Part shown: one piece after another, positions 7,957 through 16,828 of the stretch | Position numbering within the stretch: the first letter of the stretch is position 1 | Layout: each line of letters begins with the position of its first letter | From: Candidatus Babelota bacterium | Lineage (GTDB): Bacteria; Babelota; Babeliae; Babelales; JABDEC01 | DNA length: 64,000 nucleotides | Assembly: GCA_013287265.1 (NCBI GenBank) | Contig: JABDEC010000001.1 | Span: 1-64,000, forward strand | Direction of reading: 5' to 3' | The notes under the pieces: model-generated | What the model saw: the letters and a program-made list of their open reading frames with translations, nothing else | The model's database searches: none | What the model was told of the DNA's origin: nothing | Made by a program: the position numbers and the translations under genes

Positions 7957-10362
7957 ATGGTAGACGACAAAAAAAAATCTAATCTCGAATATGGTGCTGA
8001 ATCCATTCGTGTAATGGAAGGTCTTGAGGCTGTAAGAAAAAGACCTGCAATGTATATTGGTTCTACAGGACCACAAGGCTTACATCACTTAGTTTATGAA
8101 GTTGTTGACAACTCTGTTGACGAAGCTTTAGCAGGTTATTGTACAAAAATCAATGTAATTTTGCATTCAGATGGCTCATGTTCAGTTGAAGATAATGGTC
8201 GCGGTATACCTACAGATATTCATCCCACAAAAAATGTTTCCGCTGCCGAGGTAGTTTTAACTGTACTTCATGCCGGAGGTAAATTCGATAAAGGCGCATA
8301 TAAATATTCAGGCGGCTTGCATGGTGTTGGAGTATCCGTTGTTAACGCCTTATCCGAATGGTTAAAATTAGAAATTTTCAGAGATGGAAAAATTCATTAT
8401 CAAGAATACAGACGCGGCATTCCACAAGCTCCTTTAAAAGTTACCGGAAAAACTGAAAAACGTGGAACTTTAGTCTGGTTTAAACCGGATCCAGAAATTT
8501 TTACAGAAACAACTAAATTCAGCTTTGAAATTTTATCAGCAAGATTAAGAGAATTAGCGTTTTTAAATAAAGGTCTTGATATATCAATTTCTGATGAAAT
8601 ATCAGGCAAAAAAAATGATTTCTTATTTGCAGGTGGAATTGTTTCATTTGTTGAACATATTAATTCTAAAAAGACACCAATATTTCCTGAAATAATTCAT
8701 TTTCAAAAAGAAGATGAAAAATATGTTCTTGAAATTGCATTGCAATATAATGATGGTTTTGGGGAACAACTATTTTCATTTATAAATAATATCAATACAA
8801 CTGAAGGCGGAACGCACGTTGCGGGATTTAAATCAGCTTTAACTAAAGAATGTAATAAAAGAGCACAAGCCTTGGGAATGATAAAAAATGGAGAAGAAGG
8901 CTTTTCAAGCGAAGATGTTCGTGAAGGGCTCGTTGCAGTTATCAATATGAAAGTTCCAGAACCTCAATTTGAAGGTCAAACAAAAACCAAATTAGGAAAT
9001 AGTGAAGTTAAAGGAATAGTTGATTCCTGGACCTTTTCATTTTTGGATTCATATTTTGAAGAAAATCCTGCAATTGCAAAAAAAATATTATTAAAAGCAG
9101 AACTTGCAAGAGAAGCTCGCGAAGCAGCAAGAAAAGCTCGTGATATTGCACGTAGAAAAACAATTTTAGAATCAACAGTTTTACCAGGAAAACTTGCAGA
9201 TTGTTCAGATGAAAACCCTGAAATGACTGAATTATTTATAGTTGAGGGTGATTCTGCAGGCGGATCAGCAAAACAAGCAAGAGATAGACATACTCAGGCA
9301 ATTTTGCCTTTAAAAGGTAAAATTTTAAATGTCGAAAAAGCACGTCTTGATAAAATGCTTTCTAATAATGAAATAAAGGCAATGATTGCAGCAATCGGTT
9401 CCGGTATTGGACAGGAATGCGATGCAACAAAAGCACGATATCACAAAATTGTGCTTATGACAGATGCTGATGTTGATGGATCACATATAAGAACATTGTT
9501 ATTAACATTATTTTTCAGATATATGACTCCAATAATTGAAAATGGATATTTATATATCGCACAGCCACCCTTGTATAAAGCAAAACTCGGTAAAAAAGAA
9601 CAATATTTAAAAGATGATAAATCGTTAAAACAATTTTTATTTGATTGGGCAAGTGAAAATATTTCATTAATAATTAATAATAAAGAAGTTAGTGAAAATA
9701 ATTGGAAAAATTTACTTAATGATTTACAAGAATATGAAGAAAGTTTAAATGATGTCGCTTTAAGAAAATTTAAAGTGCATCCTGAAAATGCGCATAAACT
9801 TTTAGAATTCTTAAAAGATAATCCTTGGAAAGATTCTCAGGGTATGAAATCATTAATTGAAAATCTGCAGAAATATTTTAAGAGATTTACAATTAGTTTA
9901 AAACAAGACATTGAAATTGAACCAAATCCAAAATTTATTACTTTCAAAGTTTTAACAAAAGAATGGGAAGTACCTACTGAATTTTTCACATCAAATGATT
10001 TAAATATTCTAATTAAAAATCTGGAAAAATTATCTTTGATTCAAGACAATGAAGCTATGATAAAAATTAAAGATAAAGAACGAAAAATCAACGTAAAAGG
10101 CGCAATGAGCTTAATTCATGCAATTGAAATTATTAGTAAACCATATATGTCTATTCAACGCTACAAAGGTCTTGGCGAAATGAACCCTGAACAGCTTTGG
10201 GAAACTTCAATGGATAAAAGTTCCAGATCTTTACTTAAAGTAAAAATTGAAGATGCAATTGAAGCTGATAGATGGTTTACAACTTTGATGGGCGACGATA
10301 TTGCAGGAAGAAAGCAATTTATTGAAGAAAATGGCCAATTTGTTAAAAATCTAGATATTTAA
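7957..10362 (+). CDS. gyrB: DNA gyrase subunit B
   Basis: 801 residues. A GHKL ATPase domain (EDNGRGIP, GGLHGVGVSVVNAL) is followed by the transducer and a TOPRIM domain (EGDSAGG, DADVDGSHIRT), ending with QRYKGLGEMNPEQLW. An extra block of roughly 170 residues (about 545-715) inside the TOPRIM part matches the long proteobacterial-type GyrB (E. coli 804 residues). ParE is less likely because of that insert. It is flanked by secreted Cys-rich genes instead of dnaN or recF. Confidence 0.95.
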   Translation: MVDDKKKSNLEYGAESIRVMEGLEAVRKRPAMYIGSTGPQGLHHLVYEVVDNSVDEALAGYCTKINVILHSDGSCSVEDNGRGIPTDIHPTKNVSAAEVVLTVLHAGGKFDKGAYKYSGGLHGVGVSVVNALSEWLKLEIFRDGKIHYQEYRRGIPQAPLKVTGKTEKRGTLVWFKPDPEIFTETTKFSFEILSARLRELAFLNKGLDISISDEISGKKNDFLFAGGIVSFVEHINSKKTPIFPEIIHFQKEDEKYVLEIALQYNDGFGEQLFSFINNINTTEGGTHVAGFKSALTKECNKRAQALGMIKNGEEGFSSEDVREGLVAVINMKVPEPQFEGQTKTKLGNSEVKGIVDSWTFSFLDSYFEENPAIAKKILLKAELAREAREAARKARDIARRKTILESTVLPGKLADCSDENPEMTELFIVEGDSAGGSAKQARDRHTQAILPLKGKILNVEKARLDKMLSNNEIKAMIAAIGSGIGQECDATKARYHKIVLMTDADVDGSHIRTLLLTLFFRYMTPIIENGYLYIAQPPLYKAKLGKKEQYLKDDKSLKQFLFDWASENISLIINNKEVSENNWKNLLNDLQEYEESLNDVALRKFKVHPENAHKLLEFLKDNPWKDSQGMKSLIENLQKYFKRFTISLKQDIEIEPNPKFITFKVLTKEWEVPTEFFTSNDLNILIKNLEKLSLIQDNEAMIKIKDKERKINVKGAMSLIHAIEIISKPYMSIQRYKGLGEMNPEQLWETSMDKSSRSLLKVKIEDAIEADRWFTTLMGDDIAGRKQFIEENGQFVKNLDI

Positions 10363-10431
10363 AGTTTATTCAAATAATTGCACAGTATATAATTCTTATC
10401 TTTTTATCTAATTTCTATTAGAAATAAACTC

Positions 10432-10461
10432 TTGTTTTCTCCTTTTACAATTTGCTAAACT
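10432..10461 (+). promoter_or_regulatory. Predicted promoter of the 10497-11323 secreted operon
   Basis: TTGTTT, 18 bases, TAAACT. The leader motif ACTCTTGTTTTC is also found before the secreted gene at 60180. Confidence 0.5.
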
Positions 10462-10496
10462 AAAAATAGATTAATAGAAAAAAAAGGGAAAAGAAG

Positions 10497-10787
10497 ATGA
10501 GATTTTTTAGCGTTATATTTTTAATTATCATTTATTCAAATTTGTTGATAGCAGATGCTGAATTTGATCGAAGATGCAATATTGCATGTCAAAATTCAGG
10601 CTATCAGAGCGGTCGAAAAAACACAAAATCATCATATTCGCATTGTTTATGCAAAGAAGGAAATAATGAAATTCTATTGAATTTAAAATCCCGCATGCAA
10701 ATATGTAAAACAAATGATGAATGTCGCCCGAATCTAACATGTAAATTACCAGCTCCACACCATGATGATAAAAGATGTCTTGAGTAA
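10497..10787 (+). CDS. Cys-rich secreted protein with two disulfide modules
   Basis: 96 residues with a signal peptide of about 20 residues. Module 1 (CNIACQNSGYQSG...CLC) has the CxxxC...CxC spacing seen in CS-alpha-beta mini-proteins. Module 2 (CKTNDECRPNLTCKL...C) closely matches the mature part of the 57617 protein (CRDDDDCMPTFYCDL). It starts a three-gene plus-strand set after gyrB, with AAAGGGAAAAG upstream of the ATG. Function is unknown; host-facing activity is inferred only from secretion and the Cys pattern. Confidence 0.75.
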   Translation: MRFFSVIFLIIIYSNLLIADAEFDRRCNIACQNSGYQSGRKNTKSSYSHCLCKEGNNEILLNLKSRMQICKTNDECRPNLTCKLPAPHHDDKRCLE

Positions 10788-10805
10788 AAATCCAAAAAGG
10801 AAAAA

Positions 10806-11105
10806 ATGAAGAAATTATCATTTATTATTTTAATATTTTTCACTTTAAACAAGATTAAAGCTGTTGAATTTTGGTGCAATTGTAAATTTAAAAAACCAGA
10901 TGTTGTAGTTGAAGATACAGATTATGAATGTTCAGAAAAAATAAAAGTATATAATCCGGACCCTGAATTGCATTATATGGGAGAAGCTTGCAATAACTTT
11001 TGTAAAAAGTTAATAAATGAAAAAATAGTACCTAGCAAAGAATTATCTTACATAACAGCAGGCTTTAAACAATTTAATGAATGTATTAAAAAGGAAGAAA
11101 AATGA
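10806..11105 (+). CDS. Small Cys-containing secreted protein
   Basis: 99 residues. The signal peptide runs to about residue 20 and the mature part begins EFWCNCKF. It contains CNC, a CNNFC (CxxxC) and further single cysteines, giving six in all. It stops with a TGA that overlaps the ATG of the next gene (ATGA), evidence for translational coupling. No known family is recognised. Confidence 0.75.
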   Translation: MKKLSFIILIFFTLNKIKAVEFWCNCKFKKPDVVVEDTDYECSEKIKVYNPDPELHYMGEACNNFCKKLINEKIVPSKELSYITAGFKQFNECIKKEEK

Positions 11106-11323
11106 AGAAATTAATTTTAATTTTATTTTTAATCTTTTTTAATAAATCATTTTCCATGGTTGTAAGATGTGGCTGCAATAAAGGTTGTGATCAAATTATT
11201 TCTGGTTTTGTGCAGGAAAAAATTTGTTATAAAGCTTGTCAGAATTTTGGCGGCTGGAATGGAAAATGGGCAAGATCATATGTAAAAGATAGTAAGCCAA
11301 ATTGTGAAGGTATTGGTTGTTAA
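11102..11323 (+). CDS. Cys-rich secreted protein, mannan-binding-lectin-like pattern
   Basis: 73 residues. After the signal peptide come CGCNKGC, then CYKACQNFGGWNGKW and C-terminal CEGIGC. The core C-x3-C-x3-GGW-x-G-x-W resembles the repeat of MVL-type mannan-binding proteins as I recall it, and is an intact paralogue of the broken gene at 7577-7783. A role in binding host glycans is therefore a hypothesis. It overlaps the preceding gene by 4 bp. Confidence 0.7.
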   Translation: MKKLILILFLIFFNKSFSMVVRCGCNKGCDQIISGFVQEKICYKACQNFGGWNGKWARSYVKDSKPNCEGIGC

Positions 11324-11325
11324 AA

Positions 11326-11562
11326 TTATTCAACTGTTTCACTTATAAGCTGAGCTGATCCATTACAATCTAAACCCGGTACGTTTGTAAGTAAATTCCC
11401 TTTTTCTCTAAGTGAGATAATTTGATCATCCGCTCCAGTATAACATTTATAAACTTGTTTTATTTTTTTTCCATCCTGAATTTTTCTCAAATTTACTGTT
11501 TTTATTTGTCCGAAACTTTCAGCGTTTATTAAAAATAAAAAAACAAATAATATTTTTTTCAT
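11326..11562 (-). CDS. Small secreted protein
   Basis: 78 residues with a signal peptide of about 18 residues (MKKILFVFLFLINAESFG). The short mature part has two cysteines (KCYTGAD, LDCNGS) that could pair. It converges on the 11102 gene, two bases apart, and lies downstream of the 11566 gene on the same strand with a 3-bp gap, so they form a two-gene operon. No family is recognised. Confidence 0.65.
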   Translation of the reverse strand: MKKILFVFLFLINAESFGQIKTVNLRKIQDGKKIKQVYKCYTGADDQIISLREKGNLLTNVPGLDCNGSAQLISETVE

Positions 11563-11565
11563 TTA

Positions 11566-11844
11566 TTATCCTTCTCTAAAAAATGGCCAAATAAAGAATT
11601 TACTTGAAATAGTTTCAGTTTGGCACATATTTTCACTCATACATCCATAATTTTTAGGCTGTCCATCTTTCGCAAATTGAGATCTAACATTGTCAACACA
11701 ACAAATTAACCCTAAATCATTACAATTTTGTCCATTCACATCACATTTCAAATGTCTAGGTTCTGATTGCATTTCAGATTCAAAGTAGCAACTTTTTGAA
11801 TTTAAACTGAAAAGTAAAATTAGCATTAGACAGATTTTTTTCAT
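11566..11844 (-). CDS. Cys-rich secreted protein
   Basis: 92 residues from ATG 11844 (MKKICLMLILL); a start four codons upstream is possible but is less signal-peptide-like. The mature part has CDVNGQNCNDLGLICC and a later C...C pair, about eight cysteines in total, giving an EB- or WAP-like look. It is the first gene of the minus-strand pair and is read from the promoter at 11957-11986 across a palindromic repeat. Function is unknown. Confidence 0.7.
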   Translation of the reverse strand: MKKICLMLILLFSLNSKSCYFESEMQSEPRHLKCDVNGQNCNDLGLICCVDNVRSQFAKDGQPKNYGCMSENMCQTETISSKFFIWPFFREG

Positions 11845-11860
11845 ATGTTTTACCATGTTT

Positions 11861-11942
11861 CCCCGTTCGTCCTGAGCCTGTCAAAGGATACGAACATATT
11901 TTTATTTTTTGCTCGTATGGTTCAACTAGCTCACCACAAGCG
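11861..11942. repeat. Paired dispersed repeats (CCTGAGCCTGTCAAAGG / GGTTCAACTAGCTCACCAC)
   Basis: Two half-elements in opposite orientation separated by an AT-rich gap. The first is CCGTTCGTCCTGAGCCTGTC, the second GCTCGTATGGTTCAACTAGC. The CCTGAGC-TGTC-AAGG consensus is a widely scattered bacterial repeat type. It sits in the leader of the 11566 gene. Confidence 0.65.
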
Positions 11943-11956
11943 TAATAATCAAAATC

Positions 11957-11986
11957 ATTATAAAATAATCAAATTCAACAAATCAA
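11957..11986 (-). promoter_or_regulatory. Predicted promoter of the 11566/11326 secreted genes
   Basis: Minus strand: TTGATT (11986-11981), 18 bases, TATAAT (11962-11957). The -10 box is perfect. Confidence 0.55.
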
Positions 11987-12053
11987 TAATATAATTATTA
12001 AATAACTGAAATATATTGTCTTATTATATTTTTTTTAATAAACTGATAGTATT

Positions 12054-13016
12054 ATGATTAACAAAATTCTAAACTTCATCCTGAAAAATAATTTAATACC
12101 TCAAAATTCAAAAATTTTGGTCGGACTTTCTGGCGGACCAGATTCGGTTTTCCTTTTGCATATTCTGAAAAATCTTCAGAATAAATTAAAAATTGATATT
12201 ATAGCAGCGCATTTGGATCACGAATGGCGTACAAATTCATATTTAGATATCGAATTGTGTAAAAAAATAACTGACGAATTAAGAATTCCATTCATTTGTG
12301 CAAAAGCATCTCAATTAAATCTGAATTTAAAAAAAACGGGTTCAAAAGAAGAAGTTGGCAGAATTATGCGCAGAAAATTTTTTGAACAGATTGCAAAAGA
12401 ACAAGATGCAAATAAAATTGCTTTGGCACATCATTTAAATGATCAACAAGAAACATTTTTAATCAGATTAATTCGCGGAACAACTTTAAGTGGATTAACG
12501 GGAATAAATTCTTTAGATGGAATTTATATTCGTCCCCTTCTAGAAATTAAAAAAGAAGAAATTTTAAATTATCTCAAAGAAAATAAAATTCCATATTTAA
12601 TTGATCCAAGTAATATCTCAGACGAATTTTTGAGAAATAGAATCCGCAAAGTGATTCCTTCTTTGCAAGAATGTGACAAAAGATTTGATGATAATTTTTT
12701 ACGAACATTAAATAAATTGAGAGAGACAGAAGATTTTCTAGAAAAAATTATTGAAGAAAAATTTAATGAAATTTCTATAAAAAAAGAAGAAAATCATGAA
12801 CTAAACTTAAAGCAACTCTTTAACTTTGACCAATTTTTACAATATAAAATTATTATTTTATGGATTATTAAATCAGATATTAAATTTGAATTAACTGAAT
12901 CTTTTTTAAATGAAATTTTAAGATTTTTAAAACAACCTGGAAGCGCAGAGCATAAAATTCATCATGAATGGAAGATTCAAAAGAAAAAGGGAATTGCAAA
13001 GATTGCAAAATTTTAA
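12054..13016 (+). CDS. tilS: tRNA(Ile)-lysidine synthase
   Basis: 320 residues. The PP-loop SGGPDS appears near residue 26, followed by HLDHEWR and the HHLNDQQET motif. The enzyme changes C34 of the CAU tRNA-Ile2 to lysidine so that it reads AUA. Length fits short TilS forms lacking the full E. coli C-terminal domains. Its 3' end overlaps mpg (convergent) by 4 bp. A CAU tRNA that could be its substrate is at 28189-28266. Confidence 0.93.
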   Translation: MINKILNFILKNNLIPQNSKILVGLSGGPDSVFLLHILKNLQNKLKIDIIAAHLDHEWRTNSYLDIELCKKITDELRIPFICAKASQLNLNLKKTGSKEEVGRIMRRKFFEQIAKEQDANKIALAHHLNDQQETFLIRLIRGTTLSGLTGINSLDGIYIRPLLEIKKEEILNYLKENKIPYLIDPSNISDEFLRNRIRKVIPSLQECDKRFDDNFLRTLNKLRETEDFLEKIIEEKFNEISIKKEENHELNLKQLFNFDQFLQYKIIILWIIKSDIKFELTESFLNEILRFLKQPGSAEHKIHHEWKIQKKKGIAKIAKF

Positions 13017-13573
13017 ATCCTAATATAAAATCGCCACTCTTTTTCAACAGCTTTGCTAATTCCAATTCTTACGCTTTTTTCAATTTTAAAAGCTTTTAAT
13101 TCCGGATTATTGATAAGATAAAGTGGACCTTTTTTTGTCAAATCAATTCCGTAAAGCTCTTTTGAAATTTTTAAAGCTTGAGTAAGTTTTCCAGGTCCAT
13201 CGGATATTTTTTTAATATCTTTCGTTTTCCTATTTTTTTGCATTATTTCAATGCCTTTTAAAGGTTTTATCGCCCTGATTAAAACCCCTCCACAAATATC
13301 ATTTTCTTTTCGCGAAACTACATTCATGCAAAAATGATTTCCGTAAATAAAATAAATGTAACAATGTCCAACAGGGCCAAACATAGCCTTTGTTCTCTCA
13401 GTTTTGCCATTAAATGCGTGGCATGCAGGGTCATTTGAAGTGTACGCTTCAGTTTCGGTAATTATTCCGGATAAAATCTGTCCATCAATTTCTCTTACCA
13501 GAATTTTACCCAACAATTCCTGGGCAACAAGGAGTGTATCTCTTTGATAAAATTCTCTTTTTATTATTTCCAT
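13013..13573 (-). CDS. mpg: 3-methyladenine DNA glycosylase (AAG/MPG family)
   Basis: 186 residues. The family signature TETEAYTSNDPACHAF carries the catalytic Glu, and YIYFIYGNHFCMNVV follows. It excises alkylated and deaminated purines at the start of base-excision repair; the AP endonuclease at 27285 could act next. Length is typical of bacterial members. It converges on tilS. Confidence 0.93.
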   Translation of the reverse strand: MEIIKREFYQRDTLLVAQELLGKILVREIDGQILSGIITETEAYTSNDPACHAFNGKTERTKAMFGPVGHCYIYFIYGNHFCMNVVSRKENDICGGVLIRAIKPLKGIEIMQKNRKTKDIKKISDGPGKLTQALKISKELYGIDLTKKGPLYLINNPELKAFKIEKSVRIGISKAVEKEWRFYIRI

Positions 13574-13695
13574 ACCTAAAACAATTTATTAATCTTCATT
13601 TGTAATTTAATATCAAATATAACACAAATTTCCTTTCTTTTCAGCATCCAGACTTTGTAGTATTATAATGTAACTTTTCTTAATAAAGGGTGCCA

Positions 13696-14772
13696 ATGGA
13701 ATCACGGTTGAATAAAAATCGCATTCTCTTCTGGATAATTCTCTTTTTTTTAACTTTATTCCTGCATTTTTTATTATTGTTACTCCTATTTCTAAAATTT
13801 GGCGAAGATGATTTTACTAAGCCAAATTTTGTACAATTTATAAATGAAGAATCTTTATCGCAAAATCAAAAAGGTCAACTACAAACTCCATTAAATGTTC
13901 CTATGATTGATACGCAAGATTTAGTACCTGAAGAAGTTGCCGCTATGAAAGCAAAAAAAACTAATTTGGGTATGCCAATTGCTGACATTGAAAAAGATGA
14001 TGTGCCTGAAATTTTGGAAATGCACGAAGATGCACAAAAAGAAGAAAGTGAAAAATCACTGGTGGATACATCTACAATGCTACCCACTGCCCAACCAGTT
14101 CTTGAAAGCTCACAGAGCAAAGCAGAAGAGCTTTTAAAACCAGACCCCTCTACTTCGCTCGTGACGAATGCAGCTTATGAACAAAAAGTTGAACATCCAT
14201 TGGATGAATTTAAACAGAAAGAATTAGATAAAAATCTTCAAAGGAAGAAAGAAGAAATTGCACAAACCACAACTGAAACTTTAAAACAAGGAATCAAGGG
14301 CAAGCAAAAAAAGGGGATAATGAATAAATTATTCGCAGATAAAAGAAAAAAAATTGTTCCAGGAATTGCAAGTTTTATCGGACCAGAAGGTGAAGATTTA
14401 ATAAATAGACCAGGTGATGAAAATTTAAAACCCACGGAAGAAGATTTTAAAAAAGCAAGTTACATTAATAAAGTAACTTATTTAATCCAAAGCGCGTGGA
14501 AAATAAAACAAAGCAAATTTCCATCTAGTTTTATGAATTCTACCATGGGTGTTTCAATCACAATTGATAAGTCAGGCAAAATTTTAAATTTAGAAAAAAC
14601 AAAATCAACCGGATATAAAAATCTTGATGATTTAATGATGGAAACTATTGAATTTGCTGCGCCCTTTCCACCAATTCCAAAACATCTAAAACAGGATATT
14701 TTTATTTACAATCCAATGATTTATATTTACATGCAATATAATGACCCGACAGGAAAATCTCATTTATTTTAA
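13696..14772 (+). CDS. TonB/TolA-like envelope protein
   Basis: 358 residues from ATG 13696, chosen for the AAGGG six bases upstream; a GTG two codons earlier is less well placed. One N-terminal membrane helix (about residues 10-35) precedes a long polar Lys/Glu/Pro-rich region that would span the periplasm. The C-terminal 90 residues (VTYLIQSAWKIK...GVSITIDKSGKI...PPIPKHL) have the TonB/TolA C-terminal shape. No ExbB/ExbD or TolQ/TolR gene is nearby. A dispersed repeat appears to be inserted in frame around residues 150-158. Confidence 0.7.
   Translation: MESRLNKNRILFWIILFFLTLFLHFLLLLLLFLKFGEDDFTKPNFVQFINEESLSQNQKGQLQTPLNVPMIDTQDLVPEEVAAMKAKKTNLGMPIADIEKDDVPEILEMHEDAQKEESEKSLVDTSTMLPTAQPVLESSQSKAEELLKPDPSTSLVTNAAYEQKVEHPLDEFKQKELDKNLQRKKEEIAQTTTETLKQGIKGKQKKGIMNKLFADKRKKIVPGIASFIGPEGEDLINRPGDENLKPTEEDFKKASYINKVTYLIQSAWKIKQSKFPSSFMNSTMGVSITIDKSGKILNLEKTKSTGYKNLDDLMMETIEFAAPFPPIPKHLKQDIFIYNPMIYIYMQYNDPTGKSHLF
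14144..14170. repeat. Dispersed repeat inserted inside the TonB-like gene
   Basis: ACCCCTCTACTTCGCTCGTGACGAATG resembles the intergenic repeat edges (CCCTCGACTTCGCT, CTCGGGACGAACG) and is translated in frame as DPSTSLVTN within the low-complexity linker. A match by eye over a short stretch, so moderate certainty. Confidence 0.4.
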
Positions 14773-14814
14773 TTTTTCTGCTAAATTATTAAAAAATTAA
14801 ATCCCGGAGTTTTA

Positions 14815-16185
14815 ATGGCAAAAATTGTAATTTTAGGCGCAGGATTAACAGGAATTTCAACTGCATATCATCTTGAAAAAAATGGTTTTTTTGATTACAA
14901 AATCTTTGAAAAAGAAAATGAATCAGGCGGCCTTTGCAGATCAATTCACCAGGATGGTTTTACTTTTGATTATACTGGACACCTTTTGCACATTAATGAT
15001 GAATATTTCAGCAAATTAATTTTTGATATTGTCGGAAAAGAAAATTTAAATGAAATTCACCGCCGATCATATGTTTTTTCCCAGGAAACCTACACGCATT
15101 ATCCATTTCAAATAAATCTTTTTGGCCTTCCAGCTGAAACAATTACAGAATGCATAGAAGGTTTTTTAACAAAACCAAAAACAAAAAAACAGGCAAAATC
15201 ATTTTATCAATGGGCAATAAATAATTTTGGAATTGGCTTTGCAAAATACTTTTTTATGCCATTTCAAACTAAAATTTTAGATTATGATATAAAACAAATT
15301 TCAGCCTCATGGACAGGAAGATTTGTGCCACAAACTTCTTTAAAACAAATTATTCAAGGAGCAATAAAAGAACCATCAATTTCTAGTGTAGGCTATAATT
15401 CGCAATTTTTTTACCCTAAAACAGGCGGAATTAATTTTTGGGTATCAAAATTAGCCAAAATGATAAAAAATCAAATAAACGTAAATTTTGCAGCAAATTC
15501 AATAGATTTAAAAAATAAGATAGTTCATTTTGAAAACGGCCATGAAGAAAAATTTGATAAATTAATAAATACAATTCCTTTAGACATTGCATTAAATAAG
15601 ATAATTGATAAGGAAAGCACCGGATTTAAACATGCTTCAAAGAAATTAGTTTGCAACTCGGTTGTGAATTTTAATTTAGGAATTTCAAAACCTGATTTAT
15701 CCGATAAACATTGGATTTATTTCCCGGAAACTAAATTTCCATTTTATAGAATGGGTTTTTCTCATAATTTCTCAAAAAATTCTGCACCTGAAAATCACAG
15801 TTCATTATATGGCGAATTTTCTTATATAAACAAATCTAGAGAACAAATTAATGAAACTTTAAAAAACTCAATTGAAATAACTAAAAAATTGTTAAAAATT
15901 GACGATAAAGAAATTGTTACACAAAAAATAATAAATATTCCACATGCTTATGTTATTTACAATTTCTGGCGAGAAAAGAATTTGGCAAAATTATTGTTTG
16001 AGTTGGAACAAAATTCAATTTATTGCGCAGGAAGATATGGCGAATGGAAATATTCAAGCATGCAGGAAGCTGTTCTTGATGGCAAAAAAATAGTCGAAAA
16101 ATTGATTTTAGAAAAGCCAATTATTCCGGCTAAGAAAATTAAAGAAATTAGAATTTCAAGAAAGGAAAAGCAAAAAGAATATTAA
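14815..16185 (+). CDS. FAD/NAD-binding oxidoreductase, UDP-galactopyranose-mutase-like
   Basis: 456 residues. An N-terminal Rossmann dinucleotide-binding motif (VILGAGLTGISTAYHLE) is followed by FEKENESGGLCRS and FDYTGHLLH, as in protoporphyrinogen-oxidase/UDP-galactopyranose-mutase-like amine oxidoreductases. The C-terminal IYCAGRYGEWKYSSMQEAVLDG is the second FAD-contact motif. The nearby epimerase at 17358 suggests surface-sugar metabolism, but the substrate is not known. Confidence 0.75.
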   Translation: MAKIVILGAGLTGISTAYHLEKNGFFDYKIFEKENESGGLCRSIHQDGFTFDYTGHLLHINDEYFSKLIFDIVGKENLNEIHRRSYVFSQETYTHYPFQINLFGLPAETITECIEGFLTKPKTKKQAKSFYQWAINNFGIGFAKYFFMPFQTKILDYDIKQISASWTGRFVPQTSLKQIIQGAIKEPSISSVGYNSQFFYPKTGGINFWVSKLAKMIKNQINVNFAANSIDLKNKIVHFENGHEEKFDKLINTIPLDIALNKIIDKESTGFKHASKKLVCNSVVNFNLGISKPDLSDKHWIYFPETKFPFYRMGFSHNFSKNSAPENHSSLYGEFSYINKSREQINETLKNSIEITKKLLKIDDKEIVTQKIINIPHAYVIYNFWREKNLAKLLFELEQNSIYCAGRYGEWKYSSMQEAVLDGKKIVEKLILEKPIIPAKKIKEIRISRKEKQKEY

Positions 16186-16817
16186 CATGTCGGTAACATG
16201 CCTTCTATTCTTCTACATTCAGTTGGACAGTAAATAGGTCTTTCATTCCGCAATCTCAATAGTCTTTCTTCTTCAGTTTCTTTTGAAATTTTTAAATCAT
16301 AAACAGTTGGTTTTGCATATCCAGAAATTATATTTATTAAAGATGGTGACAATAATTGATCTAACAATGATAAGTGTTGTTCTTCATTCTTTAATTCTTC
16401 TTGAGTTTTTTGTTCTGCTTTTGCAATTGTAAATATGAGATTCTCTAAATCATAATCTGAAGTTTTAAAACATAATGCATTAGGATTTTTAGTTACTTTT
16501 ATTGATTTTTTAGATTGTTGTGACGATTTTTGCGCGCAAAATTCACCAATGTCCCAGCGATGAAAATCAATATACTGATTATTAGCTAAATGATATACTG
16601 AAGCGCTTGACAGATACCCAAATTCAAAAAGCTTTCTAAATTCATTGGACTGTTCAGATATTAACTTTTTATTGCGTTCATATGCTTCTATTTGTACACT
16701 CGAAAAAAATAATACATCAATATCTTCACCCGTCTCATTTTTTATAAGATATGCTTTTAAATTGAAATTTAATAAAACTGATGACAAAATTAATAAATTT
16801 TTTAATATATTCTTCAT
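16182..16817 (-). CDS. Secreted protein with IKNxT-type start and F-box-like segment
   Basis: 211 residues with the signal peptide MKNILKNLLILSSVLLNFN. The mature part begins AYLIKNETGEDIDVLFF, like the secreted family at 18974-20644. Around residues 155-170 it has LLSPSLINIISGYA, an L-x-P-x-L-I-x-x-I-x-x-Y segment faintly like an F-box helix; this is a weak inference. The C terminus has CPTECRRIEGMLPTC. The signal-peptide DNA is identical over 41 bp to that of the next gene. It overlaps the end of 14815 by 4 bp. Confidence 0.65.
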   Translation of the reverse strand: MKNILKNLLILSSVLLNFNLKAYLIKNETGEDIDVLFFSSVQIEAYERNKKLISEQSNEFRKLFEFGYLSSASVYHLANNQYIDFHRWDIGEFCAQKSSQQSKKSIKVTKNPNALCFKTSDYDLENLIFTIAKAEQKTQEELKNEEQHLSLLDQLLSPSLINIISGYAKPTVYDLKISKETEEERLLRLRNERPIYCPTECRRIEGMLPTC

Positions 16818-16819
16818 AA
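16779..16819. repeat. 41-bp signal-peptide segment, copy 1
   Basis: Identical base for base to 17228-17268. It spans the first 13 codons of the gene plus two upstream bases. The downstream mature regions are unrelated. Confidence 0.9.
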
Positions 16820-16828
16820 TTTGTCCAT

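Noticed and set aside
10528-10879. Two antisense open frames over the 10497 gene
   Set aside because: The plus-strand gene has a signal peptide, ribosome site and promoter; the antisense frames have none.
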